Source: Tillandsia leiboldiana
Taxonomy: Eukaryota > Streptophyta > Magnoliopsida > Poales > Bromeliaceae
Direction: 5' to 3'
NCBI GenBank assembly: GCA_029204045.2
Contig: CM055077.1
Location: 9,214,690-9,278,689 of the forward strand
DNA length: 64,000 bases
Below the pieces are notes generated by a model that did not search any database, was not told where the DNA came from, and was given only the letters and a program-made list of their open reading frames with translations. Below are positions 53,705 through 64,000 of the stretch, in pieces. The position numbers and the translations under genes are program-made. Position 1 is the first letter of the stretch. Each line of letters starts with the position of its first letter.

Positions 53705-54930
53705 GTGATCGGCCCGTTTGGGTGACCCTCAAGAGGTGTCAAAGTGTGCCGCGTGCCAACAATCAAGCGATCGGGCCGAGGAGGGATCCGCTCGGCCGGG
53801 TTCTTCTTTGGTAACTTCTCACGACTACTCGACTGAGGACAGCCGAAGCGGGTTTACGGAGGTGCAGAGGGATCGCCGGTTTCGACTCAGGGTAGTCGAA
53901 CCGGGTAGAGATAAATGTATTACTAAGGAGTCGATTGTAACGTTAAAAGTACAAATATCACCGATAAAGACACAACTGATTTGCCGGTTTACATTCTAAA
54001 GGGAAAAAAACAAGATAAAGACACGGCTGAGCCAGTTTACACTTTATATTGATAAAGAATAGGATAGAAGTGGAGAAAAAGGATAGAAGGATTATAATTA
54101 ATCCTACTCCTAGGAAAGTAATAAAAAAGAAGAAAAATTAGTTAAGTTAACCTACTCCTAGATAAATGAAGAAGCATGGGTGGTATCGGGCTTACAAGTT
54201 TGCCGGACCCCGTTTCCTTCGATGGTTCGAAAATTTATACACATCCTGAACCGACTTATTAGGCACTGATTTGAATCATCGGCGTTATTTGGGGGAATCC
54301 TCGTGAAATCCTCAACGATTTCCTTTCAAATCGTCTATCCTTAGCAGGATAGTAACCGCTTCACATCTAGGTTCATCCCTTGATTGTTGCGCCGGAGCAT
54401 GATCTTCGACGCTTTCCTGTGGCGGACGTTGCTAGCTATTTTAGGTTGGTTGCGGGGATTGCGCCTAGATCTCACACACCTTCTTTCTGAAATCCTCCCT
54501 TTTTCGGCTTGAGCACCCGAAAGCTACCTCCAGTTCCCACCTTTTTCGTCGATTGATTGAAGAGGTCGGGTGGCCGCCTTCAACCGAATTTGGTCTTAGA
54601 TGAGGTGTGATTCCTCTTGTCAGTCACTTCGCCCTTAGCTAATGGCACGCCTTGAACTTTGTACGGCTGAGCTCGGCCACGAGCATTTCTTCTGTTGTTT
54701 CTTCTATTGGCTGATGCTTCCAATCGATGGTATGTGTCGCGTGCTGTTTTCTTTCGCGACTGAGTTCGGTCTCGATTGGGACGCAAATCTTCCTCTTCCG
54801 ACTCATTCACCTGTCGGCTGGTGTCTGTCGGCCGATGATATTCACCACGTGTCGCTCCCTTAGGAAGCGCAAATTTTGGTTTCAACACCCACAACATATC
54901 ATCCCCGTGGACATGTCGAAAGATTATTGG
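53705..54930 (-). mobile_element. Possible LTR of the gypsy remnant
   Basis: Non-coding sequence rich in tcggcc/ggccgag words lies upstream (minus strand) of the primer-site-like motif. Ends were not found. A 105-codon, highly charged minus-strand ORF (54580-54897) has no recognisable domain. Confidence 0.25.
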
Positions 54931-55034
54931 TATGATATATATATAATAATTATTTTAATATACAAACAAAAGTCAATGTAATTTTTATGATACTGTTTTG
55001 ATTCCAAGTCGATCTCGTTCAGAGATCTAACTAT

Positions 55035-55378
55035 GTGATCAGAGGTGTCATACTAGATATTTCATATAGTGGACCAGTTTTGGAGACTTTGAGACAAGTC
55101 GCTGATGAAATGGAGGAAGTTTTGGAGACTCTACTGGCACTTCCACATACTATGCCTCCACGGCCAGCAGATCATGGTGGAGCATCGATGTCGGGACATG
55201 CACCATCATATAGTCCATCGGGGTTTGTACGAGATGATCGTTCTCAATGACCTAATATTGTTTATTGTAGGCGCCCACGGCATCAACAGTTGCGGTCTCC
55301 CCACACCGATCAGTCCTCATCTTTAGTTCCTCCACAGCCAGAGGGCACGAGTATCTCACATCTCGACCAATTCAATAT
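55035..55378 (+). pseudogene. C-terminal remnant of a transposon gene, possibly plant-mobile-domain type
   Basis: Two frames read as one protein tail: LETLRQVADEMEEVLETLLA..SGFVRDDRSQ, then, after a 34-bp interruption ending tattgtag, RPRHQQLRSPHTDQSSSLVP..SHLDQFNIIEPFDLS. The style (short helix, then Arg/Pro/Ser-rich tail) resembles tails of transposon-borne plant mobile domain proteins, but no core domain is present. A stretch near its end (atagagccatttgattt) recurs almost unchanged inside the hairpin-array element (56474-56490), tying the two together. Confidence 0.3.
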
Positions 55379-55545
55379 TATAGAGCCATTTGATTTGTCT
55401 ATATTGTCCTTATGCGTTGTTATATTTATATTGTTTTGTTGTAACGTTATTTATATTTATCTTTTATCGATATTCTATTCTTTCATGACGTCCATTTGTA
55501 TATATATTGTTATATTCATATTTGATGTGGTGTGGTTTCATATTG

Positions 55546-55737
55546 TTGTATTTTTTTGTTGTATCAAAGTTATATAATGTTCATTGTTCATTATTGTATT
55601 TTTTTGTTGTTTCAAAGTTATATAATGTTCATTGTTCATTATTGTATTTTTTTGTTGTTTCAAAGTTGTATAATGTTCATTGTTCATTGTTCTATTTTTT
55701 TGTTATTTCAAAGTTATATAATATTCATTATTTTTGT
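55546..55737. repeat. 48-bp tandem repeat, four units
   Basis: Units at 55546-55593, 55594-55641, 55642-55689 and 55690-55737 begin ttgtatttttttgttg and end ttcattgttcatta, with few differences. The length is a multiple of three, so ORFs run through. It lies in the 3' part of the transposon-gene remnant. Confidence 0.9.
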
Positions 55738-55796
55738 TCTCCTTGAAAATTGTATAAATTAAAATTTGAAGAAATTTATACAATTGGTGTAGTGAA

Positions 55797-55846
55797 GAAC
55801 ACGGTGAATGGTTCACCGTGTTTGAACCATTTACCGTGTTCAACTT
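55797..55846. repeat. Hairpin motif (acacggtgaa..ttcaccgtgt)
   Basis: aacacggtgaatggttcacc..gtgtt is an inverted repeat of about 10 bp per arm, followed by a half unit gaaccatttaccgtgttc. It has the same plan as the hairpin arrays in the next element and the copy at 58447-58500, with a different arm sequence. Confidence 0.6.
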
Positions 55847-56305
55847 AAAACATGTCAGCTCCCAGGCCGCGTGCGCACGTGTGCGCACGCGTGACAGGTA
55901 TAGAGTCATTTTTATAATTTTAAATTTTATAAAATTATTTTTAAATTTAAAAATTTTTGGAATGCTAATTTCGAAAAAAGTCCGTATTCTTTTTTGGCTA
56001 CTAGGTAGTATGATCTATTTGTAAAGATGTCTGAAATAAAAAAAATAAAATAAAATAAATAAAATAAAATAAAATAAAATTACTTCATAGGCAATAAAAT
56101 AATATTTTTATCAACTGTAAAATTATTATATTATTTTGGGCTTTTTTTGAAATTGGCCCTATCAAAATTTAAATTTTTGAAAATGGCCCTACCAAATTTA
56201 TATTTGCAAAAATGGCCCTCCTCCTGCCACGTCACCATGCCACGTCAGCCGGGTCCGCCACGTCAGCGAGCCACAGCCGCTGGTGTGCCGCGGTTGTTTT
56301 AGTGA

Positions 56306-56460
56306 AACACGCAGGCTCAGCCTGCGTGTTCTGAACACGCAGGCTGAGCCTGCGTGTTTAGGACACGCAGTCTGAACCTGCGTGTTCTAAACACGCAGGT
56401 TGAGCCTGCGTGTTTAGAACACGCAGGTTCTACCTGCGTGTTATAAACACGCAGGCTGGG
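56306..56460. repeat. Left hairpin array, 28-bp units
   Basis: About five and a half units of 28 bp. Each is a near-perfect palindrome of aacacgcaggct/agcctgcgtgtt followed by a 4-nt spacer. The third and fifth units carry changes near the centre. Confidence 0.9.
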
Positions 56461-56614
56461 CCAATTGGACCGTATAGAGCCTTTTGATTAGTGTATATTG
56501 TTATATATTGTTACATTTCTATTATTTTGTTGTGATGAGCTGTGTTGTTGTGTTGTTGTGTTGTGCGATGTGATGTGATATGATGTGTTGTTGTGATGCT
56601 GTGTTGTGCGATGT

Positions 56615-56690
56615 TCTACGATGTGATGTGATGTGATGTGATGTGATGTGATGTGATGTGATGTGATGTGATGTGATGAAACGTGTTGTG
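56615..56690. repeat. (GATGT)n microsatellite
   Basis: A run of gatgt pentamers, flanked by related but less regular gttgtgatg words (56530-56840). Confidence 0.85.
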
Positions 56691-57355
56691 ATGTGATGTG
56701 AAGTGCTATTGTGTTGTTGTGATGTTGTGTTGTGTTGTTGTGATGTTGTGCGATGTTCTGCGATGTGATGTAATGTGTTGTGATTGGGTTGTGCTTTGTT
56801 ATGCTTTATTGTATTGTTGTGTTGTTGTGTTGTGTTCGTAATCATGTATTTTGCTTTTTCTTTGAAATGTTGAAACTTACTGTAATAATTGTTCAATGTA
56901 ATATTTATAATTCCTCTTATTCATTCCTTTCTTTTTTTAAAAAAAATGCTCACTATGTATATGCTTTGCATTTATTATTTGTTTAAAGCTTTGGTGATTG
57001 CGAAGAGATTGTTTACTTAATTTTTTGATGAGCTCTTGAATGATTGTCCACCTTTTAGCATAATTACTGTTCTTGTTTTCAAAATTGTTGCTTTTAAATT
57101 TTCAAGATCCTGATGAAATAGAATATTAGACACTGCATTTGATTTTCGTTTTGCACTAGTTAAACACAAAGATTCATTGTTAGCTTTTAAAATAAAAAAA
57201 TCCACAGGTATTTACAGAAAAAATTAAAAATTCTTGCATCATGTGTATTTTATATTTACAGTGTGGTTCGGGTGGTTTCAGACTTTGGCGGAAGCTCCCG
57301 GGGTGAAAAGTGAGTTCGCGGCGCAAGAATTGAGCACCCTGGTAGTGGAGTGAAG

Positions 57356-57549
57356 AACACGCAGGGTCAACCTGCGTGTTTAGAACACGCAGACTGAGCC
57401 TGCGTGTTTAGAACACGCAGACTCAGCCTGCGTGTTTAGAACACGCAGGCCGAGCCTGCGTGTTTAGAACACGCAGACTAAGTCTGTGTGTTTAGAACAC
57501 GCAGGCTGAGCCTGCGTGTTCTAAACACGCAGGCTCAGCCTGCGTGTTT
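57356..57549. repeat. Right hairpin array, 28-bp units
   Basis: About seven units of the same 28-bp palindromic repeat (arms aacacgcag..ctgcgtgtt, spacer mostly ttag). Unit 5 has drifted (cagactaagtctgtg). Confidence 0.9.
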
Positions 57550-57715
57550 CACTAAAACGCACCGGGCACACCCGCGGCTGTGGCTCGCTGACGTGGCGGA
57601 CCGGGCTGACGTGGCCGCTGACGTGGCAAGAAGAGGGCCATTTTTGCAAATTTAAATTTTGCAGGGCCATTTTTAAAAATTTAAATTTTGATAGGGTCAT
57701 TTTCAAAAAAAGCCC

Positions 57716-57730
57716 TTTTAAAAATCTTCG

Positions 57731-57765
<35 letters not shown>

Positions 57766-58533
57766 AAAGATTAATATTAAAAATATTTTTTAAATATTTC
57801 GAGTTATTTCAAATATAATACTATAGTTAATTTTATTAATAAACTATTAGCAATCACAGTTATTTCTATAAATTTATTGTTTTACTCTTTTTTTTTTTTT
57901 TTGATTAAACAGGATATAATTGTTTTACTCTTTCAAATATACTTTTCTAGCAACTTTTTTTATTTACTCTTAAATTAAAGGCAAAAAAAAAATATTTTTA
58001 TTTTTTATTTTTTAAAATATATTTTTTTATTCTCACTATTTTTTTTTATTTGTTCTCCAATTAGGGATAAAATAAATATTTTAAAATTTTTTAACTTTGA
58101 TAAAAATTTAATTTAAATTTATTTTCAAATAACTTAAAGGGCATTAACCACGGGGATATTTTTAAATAACGATAAATGATATATTTGAAATAAAAAAATA
58201 TAAATAAATAATATATTTATGAAAGTATTGAGGGATATATTTTTATATTATTATTTTATTTAGCTACAAATTTTTATCGCATAATAAAATAAAAATTATA
58301 TAAAAAAAATATTTTAAACTAGTTGAGTGCAGCTTTTTAAAATGGTTATTTACAGATCTAACCCTACTAACAAACGTTTTTATAAAAATATGTATCCTAA
58401 AAAATTATTTATAGAAATAGGTCTTTGGGGGCCTGAGAACCTAAATGCGGTGAACCATTCACCGCTTTCTTGAAAAGCGGTGAATGATTTACCGCATTCA
58501 TAAAATTTTGCCATAGTCCTGTTACGGCTTTTA
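57716..58533. other. AT-rich spacer with a hairpin motif
   Basis: Poly-T near 57728-57763 and AT-rich sequence without frames. At 58447-58500 lie two linked inverted repeats, gcggtgaaccattcaccgc and gcggtgaatgatttaccgc. They resemble 55797-55846 and suggest the edge of another hairpin-type element cut by LTR-C. Confidence 0.45.
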
Positions 58534-59692
58534 TGTTGGCATATTTCGTGATTTGAGTCGGAGTCTTGAAGTGATCAAATTGTCAAATCAGTAATCGAAG
58601 ACTCGGAGAAGATTCAACAAGAGCTCAAGTTGACACTCAGGTATGATTAAATTAATCATGGTGATTTAAGTATATTTACAATCTTTGGAATCATGATTTT
58701 ATTGAAACCCGGTTTAGAAGAGGTTTTGGGAACTTGGATTTTAACTCATAACTTATTTTAAGTTTGGATTCCGGTACATGGTTTGTTTTGTTAAACTTAT
58801 CTTTGAAAAATTATGTATTTTACATTGAGTACCGGAACCCCACTTTGAGTTCCTCAAAAACCGACACAAGATTTTCTGGAAATTGCATTGAGTACCGGAA
58901 CTTGACTTTGAGTACCGGTACGCAATAGAAAATTTTGTCTATTGCGTCATTGGGTACCGGAACCTACTATTTAGTACCGGTACGCAATGTTATGTCGTGA
59001 TAAGAATGCTAAACCGACTTTGATTGATTTCCAAAGGTTATAAATAGATACTTAAGGTTTCTCAAGAACGACCGACCAATTCAGAAACACTTGAGAGCAA
59101 CCCTAGAGGCTAGGTTTTTATTGTTCATCTTTTTAGCCTCTTTTAGGTCAATTCGACGGTTCTTCGATGAGATGCTTTTTGTCGAATTGATCTAATTTTT
59201 GCTTAGAGATTTCATCCATGGTTCTCTAATGATATTCTAAGCAAAGGATCACCATCGAAGCCTATACTTTCGTAACGGCTGAGTTTGCGTCAAGGAGTTG
59301 ACGTGGCATCGTGGATTCGATGTGTTGAAGGCGTTTCGTGGATTCGAAACGTGTTGCTCGTGGATTCGAGTGGCGTTCGTGGATTCGGACGTGTGCATTG
59401 GACCTGCAGTCGGTGAGCGCAAGATCCGGAGAAGTTGATGGTGGGGTTGGAGTCCGTGGAGTCGGTAATCACCTTGTTATCTTTCAAATTCTTAGTGGAT
59501 TGTTATTGCGTGTTGGTCCCGTGGTTTTTACTCCTGTGATGAGTTTTCCACGTAAATCTCGGTGTGCTGTTTTTATTTTCCGCATTTATTTTAAATTGCA
59601 CTGAGATTGGTATTTTGGATATTGCACCTATTCACCCCCCTATAGGTGTTTGATAGAACCTATTTAGATCCTTGGGGATCCATAAACGCACA
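58534..59692 (+). mobile_element. LTR-C, 5' LTR of a truncated copia element
   Basis: It starts tgttggcatatttcgtga and ends gcaca 2 nt before a primer site, 1159 bp. U3 carries repeated gagtaccgga(a/c) and taccggtacgcaat words (58827-58990). Four gtggattcg words lie at 59310-59380. Confidence 0.75.
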
Positions 59693-59694
59693 AT

Positions 59695-59709
59695 TGGTAT
59701 CGGAGCGGG
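59695..59709 (+). promoter_or_regulatory. Primer-binding site of the truncated copia element
   Basis: tggtatcggagcggg, two bases after the LTR end, is a variant of the initiator tRNA-Met site common in plant copia elements. Confidence 0.75.
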
Positions 59710-59726
59710 TTTTAGGTTTTTCTATC

Positions 59727-60241
59727 ATGTCGGGTGAAGGTGGTAATATTAATAGACCTCCTCTTTTAGATGGGACCAATTATGCCTATTGGAAAGTCCG
59801 GATGAGAGCTTTTCTCATCGCAATTGATGAGCGGGTATGGCAAACCGTGGAATACGGTTGGGAACATCCAATTGAGGAAGTAGGAAATACTACTACCCCA
59901 AAATCTCGCTCTATATGGTCCAGAGAGGAGATCGAAAAATCTTCTTACAACGGGAAAGGTATGAACGCTTTATTTAATTCTCTTTCCTCGATCGAGTTTA
60001 CACGTATTTCTGCGTGTGAAACTGCAAAGGAGATTTGAGATATTCTTCAAATTACACATGAGGGTACTAGTCTTGTAAAAATTCAAAAGCTCCAGATGCT
60101 TATAAGTCAATTTGACTCTATTCATATGGATGAGCATGAATTGTTTACTGATTATTATACCAGACTTCAAGATATAATCAATACATGTGCAAATTTAGGA
60201 GAAAAGATCTCGGAATCAAAAGCTGTAAGAAAAATTCTGTA
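59727..60241 (+). pseudogene. Copia gag, N-terminal part with a premature stop
   Basis: The ATG at 59727 gives MSGEGGNINRPPLLDGTNYA, YWKVRMRAFLIAIDERVWQ and so on, the typical start of a plant copia gag. The frame meets TGA at 60036-60038 where the family usually has Trp (AKEI-stop-DILQITHEGT). It then continues open to 60241, where LTR-B begins. No protease or later domains remain. Confidence 0.8.
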
Positions 60242-61323
60242 GTGTGCCAGATTTTTGGTATATAAGCAAATGTAAATAAAAATGGTATGAAATACTATTT
60301 TTGTTGAACTTAGAGAAGTAAAGAATGTTTTGGAAGTGAATTGGGCCCAAATCGGGATAAAAATAAGGGATTTAAAATTTTATGTGAGAAAGTGGGCCCA
60401 GATTATTGGCAGAAAATTTATAGTGCCAGAAAATTCTGAGAAAATTCTGGGAGCTCCGTAAATATGTTCTGTGGCCACAGTAAAAGTTTCGCGTTGATCG
60501 GATACCCGGGCAGTGAGAACGGGGTTCGTCAGCGATTCTGAATACGGCGAGGCTTTTGGCGACCCAGAAATGGTCCAAACTGAAAATTTAGAGTATCTTG
60601 AGGTAAATCAAGTTAAACTGTGGCTGCCTGTCAAATTTGAGCGAAAACGGGCGAGAAACAGGCGAAGACGGGCGAAGTCCGGAAGTGGGCCGAACTTTCG
60701 GGCGCCCGAAAGTAAGATTCGGGCGCCCGAAAATTACTGTAGCGGGCCGGGGTGTGGGCACTGTAGCGAACCCGGTTCGGCTCTGGCGGGCCGGTTACTG
60801 TAGCAGCCCGGTCCAGATCGAAGCAGCGCCCGAATGTTACTGTAGCGCGCCCGAATCCCGATGCAGTGGCACGGATCCCGATGAAGTGGCACAGATCCCG
60901 ATGCAGTAACACGGATCCCGAGGTAGCGGGCACGAATCCCGAAGCACTCGATGCGCATCCCGAGGCAAATGTGCGGATCCGGGATCGGCCGAGGGCGTAG
61001 ACCCGTGCGGGGAAGGCGCGCTGGCCCTGGCGCGGCGTTAGTGGGGCAGGCCACGTGTCGGCCTCCAGTTCGCGGGTCAGCGCGACGAGACGCGCGACGC
61101 GACGCGTCGCTGCTGCCGCGTTGACGCGCGAGGCGCGGGTGCGGTCCACGTGGCGGCCGCCGATTGGCTACCACTGGTCCGTAGGCGCGGTGCACGGGGC
61201 CAGGGACACGTGTCGCCTCCTGGATGGCCCGCCGCGCGTGACGTGGAAGGTGGGGGCGGTTACTGTAGCCGCCCGAAATCCTTTCGGGCACTCGAAAGTT
61301 GCGCCCGAAAGTGGTTTTTCGGC

Positions 61324-61332
61324 CATATAAAG
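61324..61332 (+). promoter_or_regulatory. TATA box of LTR-B
   Basis: catataaag directly follows the GC-rich U3 and precedes a CT-rich stretch. Confidence 0.5.
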
Positions 61333-61649
61333 CCCGAAAAGCCTCATTTCTTCTCATTTCTCCTTTTTGCTCGCACCGAGAGGCTAAGGGGAGGGAGAGG
61401 GCGATTCGTGAAGGGGGGTTCGAGGGTGCGCAAGCACGCCGTTGACCCCGTGGAGCGCGCAAGGTGTTCCAAGGAGCCGGATGGACACGTGTGCACGCGT
61501 TGGACGACGCGACGATGTCGAGGTAGGTCCCGTATGTGATTTTGCGGGTGTTTTGGCACAGTTTTGAGTTTTCCTTTTGGATTTTGGATTTGACCCCATG
61601 CCCTTGTGCATGTTAGGGACCGAGTTTTACTGTGCCATCTTACTACACG

Positions 61650-61960
61650 AAGTGCCGCCGGGCGTGTCGAGGTGCACCGTTTTGCGTGCAAGCTTGAGAA
61701 AGACATGCATTGTTTTGCGTGCGGACTCGACGAACACGCACCGTTTTGCGTGCGGACTCGAAGAACGTGCACCATTTGGTGTGCAACCTTTGAAAAGAAT
61801 GTGCATCGTTTTGCGTGCAAATTTGAGGTACGTGCACCGTTTTGCGTGCAGGTTGAGTTGTCGTGCACCGTTTTGCATTCAGTCTCTAATATTGTGCACC
61901 GTTTTGCATGCAGGGTTAAAAGAACGTGCACTATTTTGCGTGCAAGCTCGAGAAAACAGG
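61650..61960. repeat. 32-bp minisatellite, about nine units, in LTR-B
   Basis: Units of 29-35 bp contain gtgcaccgttttgcgtgca followed by a variable cttgaga/ctcgaag-like spacer. This is the reverse of the array at 50730-50985. Confidence 0.85.
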
Positions 61961-62840
61961 AACAATCGCGCGGAGACCAATTGCAAGTGTCTACAAGCAA
62001 TTGGGTACACCACAAGGTAGGGGATTCTGCCGAAACTGGGTGACCTCTCCCCTTGCTCCTTTGCTTTTGGATTTAGAAGCATGATAGTAGCCTGTTAGAG
62101 GCGTTAGGTAATCATGATTGAGATCGCATGTGTAAATGGACACAGATGAAAAGTGCAACTGTTGGTTGCCAAAGATAGATGATAAATGTGCATGTGTAGA
62201 GGAACTTAGAGGAAAGTACTAAATTATGATTTATCCACAATAGGGGGATGAACTTGTATGTGTAGACGGACACAGACGAAAAGTGCAACTTTGAGTTGCC
62301 AAAAAGGAGATGATAAATTTGCATGTGTAAAAGGACTTAGAGAAGAATTGCCATTTATGATCGAGATGGAGATAATTGCCTGCGTAAAAGTGGTTATTGA
62401 TTTGATGATTGTGATCAAGTTAGGGTATAACCTTAGGAATCATGTGAAAGCATAGGAAAAAGAACATGTTGGTAGTAAGACTAGGAGAAAACCTAGATTC
62501 AGGGTTTAATGAGTGACATCAAACTTAGGAGCTTATCCTAGGATTGAACGAGTGGCATTGTCTTAGGAGATAACCTAAGGACATTGGATAGAGTGATTAA
62601 CATAGAGTCAATGAACTCTAGGATAAGCATGACATGGAACTTAGGTAAAGGAAACCTAAGGTGAACTAGTGGAGTTAAACTCTCAAACAGGAAAATTAGA
62701 GTCGAGGTAGCTCTAAATTAAAAGTGGAATAGGGAAAATAGAGTTAATGTAACTCCAGATTCAGTGTGGTATCAGGGAAAGGGTATGTGATCCCAAGATT
62801 AAGAATTAAACAAATATAACCCTAGAGTGGGTCATAGGGT

Positions 62841-64000
62841 GTCACGCCCCGGGTGTAAACCAGAACCCGGGCCCGTCCACAGATCCGCCGTGCATACGGA
62901 ATTTTCCGTGTACACGAAGCGCTGATAACCTGCTCAGATATAAAACAAGTAATAAAGGAGCATAAAACAGAGCTAACTAAAACTAATACAACTCAGACAA
63001 ATGCTGGAAATAAAGTACAGTAAGCTCTCAAAAATATACAAGTGTCTCTCCCAGCTCACGAAATATATACAACCAGCTGGCCGCAGCCAGACCCAAAATA
63101 AAAGGAAAATACAACCGTCTGAGTGTACTGGGGATACATCAAAACTATCAAAAACTCGAACTCGGGGGCAGTGGCTATCTAGTCAGCGATCCTCTTACCT
63201 CGGTCCAGGGAAGAGGGTCCCGCAACTCCCGCAGAGAACTCTGCAAAACAAAGGGGAACAGAAAAGAGAAAACAGTGGGGGGGGGTGAGAACTACTATAA
63301 AAACAGTAGCCTCCCCTAGTGGGTAGACCTCAAACTCAGACATGCCCACTAGGACTATCAGAGGCGAAGAAAATGAAACAAAGGTGGTAAGCTACAAGTA
63401 CACTACTGATGCAAAGCTACCACTAACATGCCTCTACGATGTCTGCTAGAGAATGGCTAAAGGCAAGCACCAGAACGTAAGGACTGACAGACCAACACAA
63501 TCAAACCACCAGTAAACACTGGTACTGCCTGCTCTGCTGTCAACCTCACAACTGAGTATCTCCCCTGTCCAAATAGACCGGAACCCAACACGGCCTGACC
63601 GGCACCCAACACGGCCTGACCGGCACCCAACACGGTCGAAATCCTACTCCGGAGTGGCACTCGAGGGGAGCGACCCCACACGAGCATAGCATCACTGTCA
63701 CTAGTATCATCAGTACCATAAATAGCAGGACGGGGTCACGACCCTGATCAAAGTGGGAAAACCCATCCACTAAAAGGGAAACTCGATCCCCTACCCCCAA
63801 TCTGGTGCAAAAGTAATAATAATAATCCGGTCAACCGCCCACAGTCCGCGGTCGCCGCAACCCCCAAAACTCAATCCCCGACTGTCCCAACTCTGAACAT
63901 CTGACTACACAATCCCTTTAGGCTAGACGACAGGAGAATAAACAAAAGCATGGTTTCTCCTAAGTCAATTCCAATAAGTTGGTGTAGCAGAAAAAGGTGG
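62841..64000 (-). mobile_element. LTR-A, minus orientation, running off the window
   Basis: It starts on the plus strand with tgtcacgccccgggtgtaaa, like 42786. The left flank is taggg (62836-62840). It retains the segment around ctcgagtgcc/ggcactcgag with its 3' neighbour (63650-63670). A 21-bp unit (cacccaacacggcctgaccgg) is repeated about three times near 63590-63650. Confidence 0.75.

Larger units (their letters stand above)
56138..57715. mobile_element. Nonautonomous element with long TIRs and hairpin arrays
   Basis: An element of 1578 bp. The left end gggctttttttgaaattggc and the reverse complement of the right end gggctttttttgaaaatgac start inverted repeats of about 180 bp with only scattered differences. 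They share three atggccct words and three gccacgtcag words. Each repeat runs inward into a tandem hairpin array (56306-56460 and 57356-57549). The interior has a GATGT microsatellite and a piece resembling the 3' part of the gene remnant at 55370-55430. Long inverted repeats suggest a Mutator-like element, but no clean 9-bp duplication was found. Long His/Thr-rich ORFs inside are microsatellite artefacts. Confidence 0.7.
60243..62840 (+). mobile_element. LTR-B, plus orientation, interrupted at its 3' side
   Basis: It starts tgtgccag inside the copia gag (left flank tgtag, 60238-60242). The U3 is GC-rich at 60640-61300 with gggcgcccgaa palindromes and cacgtgg words. A TATA box lies at 61324-61332 and a minisatellite at 61650-61960, followed by 65-bp-type repeats (62110-62400). 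Then come cctaggtt/taacctaagg-type words as in 640-1160. It is cut at 62840 by a minus-strand LTR-A, at the same place in sequence (gggtcatagggtgtc) that is continuous in the copy near 49460. Confidence 0.7.

Noticed and set aside
56522..56896. 124-codon His/Thr-rich ORF
   Set aside because: It is a translation of the GATGT/GTTGT microsatellite.

Overview
This is plant nuclear DNA: intron-rich gene structure, a single host gene in about 20 kb, and the rest filled with nested retrotransposons and MITEs. The host protein is highly plant-like and I lean towards a monocot, but the sequence alone does not fix the species. LTR-A, LTR-B and LTR-C below are my own labels for recurring LTR families.

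Layout. 1-8520: three LTRs nested in one another. A plus-strand LTR-B (1-1971 and 8428-8520) was hit by a minus-strand solo LTR-A (1972-8422, TSD tgatc), which was itself hit by a plus-strand solo LTR-A (4318-8057, TSD ccggg/tcggg). 8521-9717: upstream region of the gene, with a degenerate telobox-like stretch and a pyrimidine-rich leader. 9718-29090: one complete gene, NAA15, the auxiliary subunit of the NatA N-terminal acetyltransferase. I could join 26 coding exons into an uninterrupted 907-residue protein. Its introns hold MITEs, a nested hAT-like pair with readable target duplications, and long TC/TA microsatellites. 29091-31030: 3' flank and a MITE. 31036-37679: a complete, probably young Ty1/copia retrotransposon (TSD caatg, LTRs about 1.2% diverged, intact 1339-residue polyprotein). 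It lacks the usual initiator-tRNA primer site. Instead, 2 nt after its 5' LTR, it carries a 15-nt perfect complement of its own LTR, which suggests self-priming.

37685-48069: a CT-rich segment, an AT-rich MITE and a broken Ty3/gypsy chromovirus-like element. Its gag/protease half is on the plus strand and its RNase H/integrase half plus 3' LTR is on the minus strand, consistent with an inversion or with two nested copies. 48070-51938: a minus-strand LTR-B with two minisatellites, fused to a copia-type LTR-C. 51939-54980: degenerate gypsy-like remnants. 55030-58533: remnants of a transposon gene (possibly plant-mobile-domain type) and a 1.58-kb element with long terminal inverted repeats whose inner edges are tandem arrays of 28-bp hairpin units. 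58534-62840: a truncated copia element (LTR-C, primer site, gag with a premature stop) cut by a plus-strand LTR-B. 62841-64000: another minus-strand LTR-A running off the window.

The only host function in view is co-translational N-terminal acetylation. Everything else is mobile DNA or its remains. The strongest leads are the self-complementary primer site in the copia element and the hairpin-array transposon.
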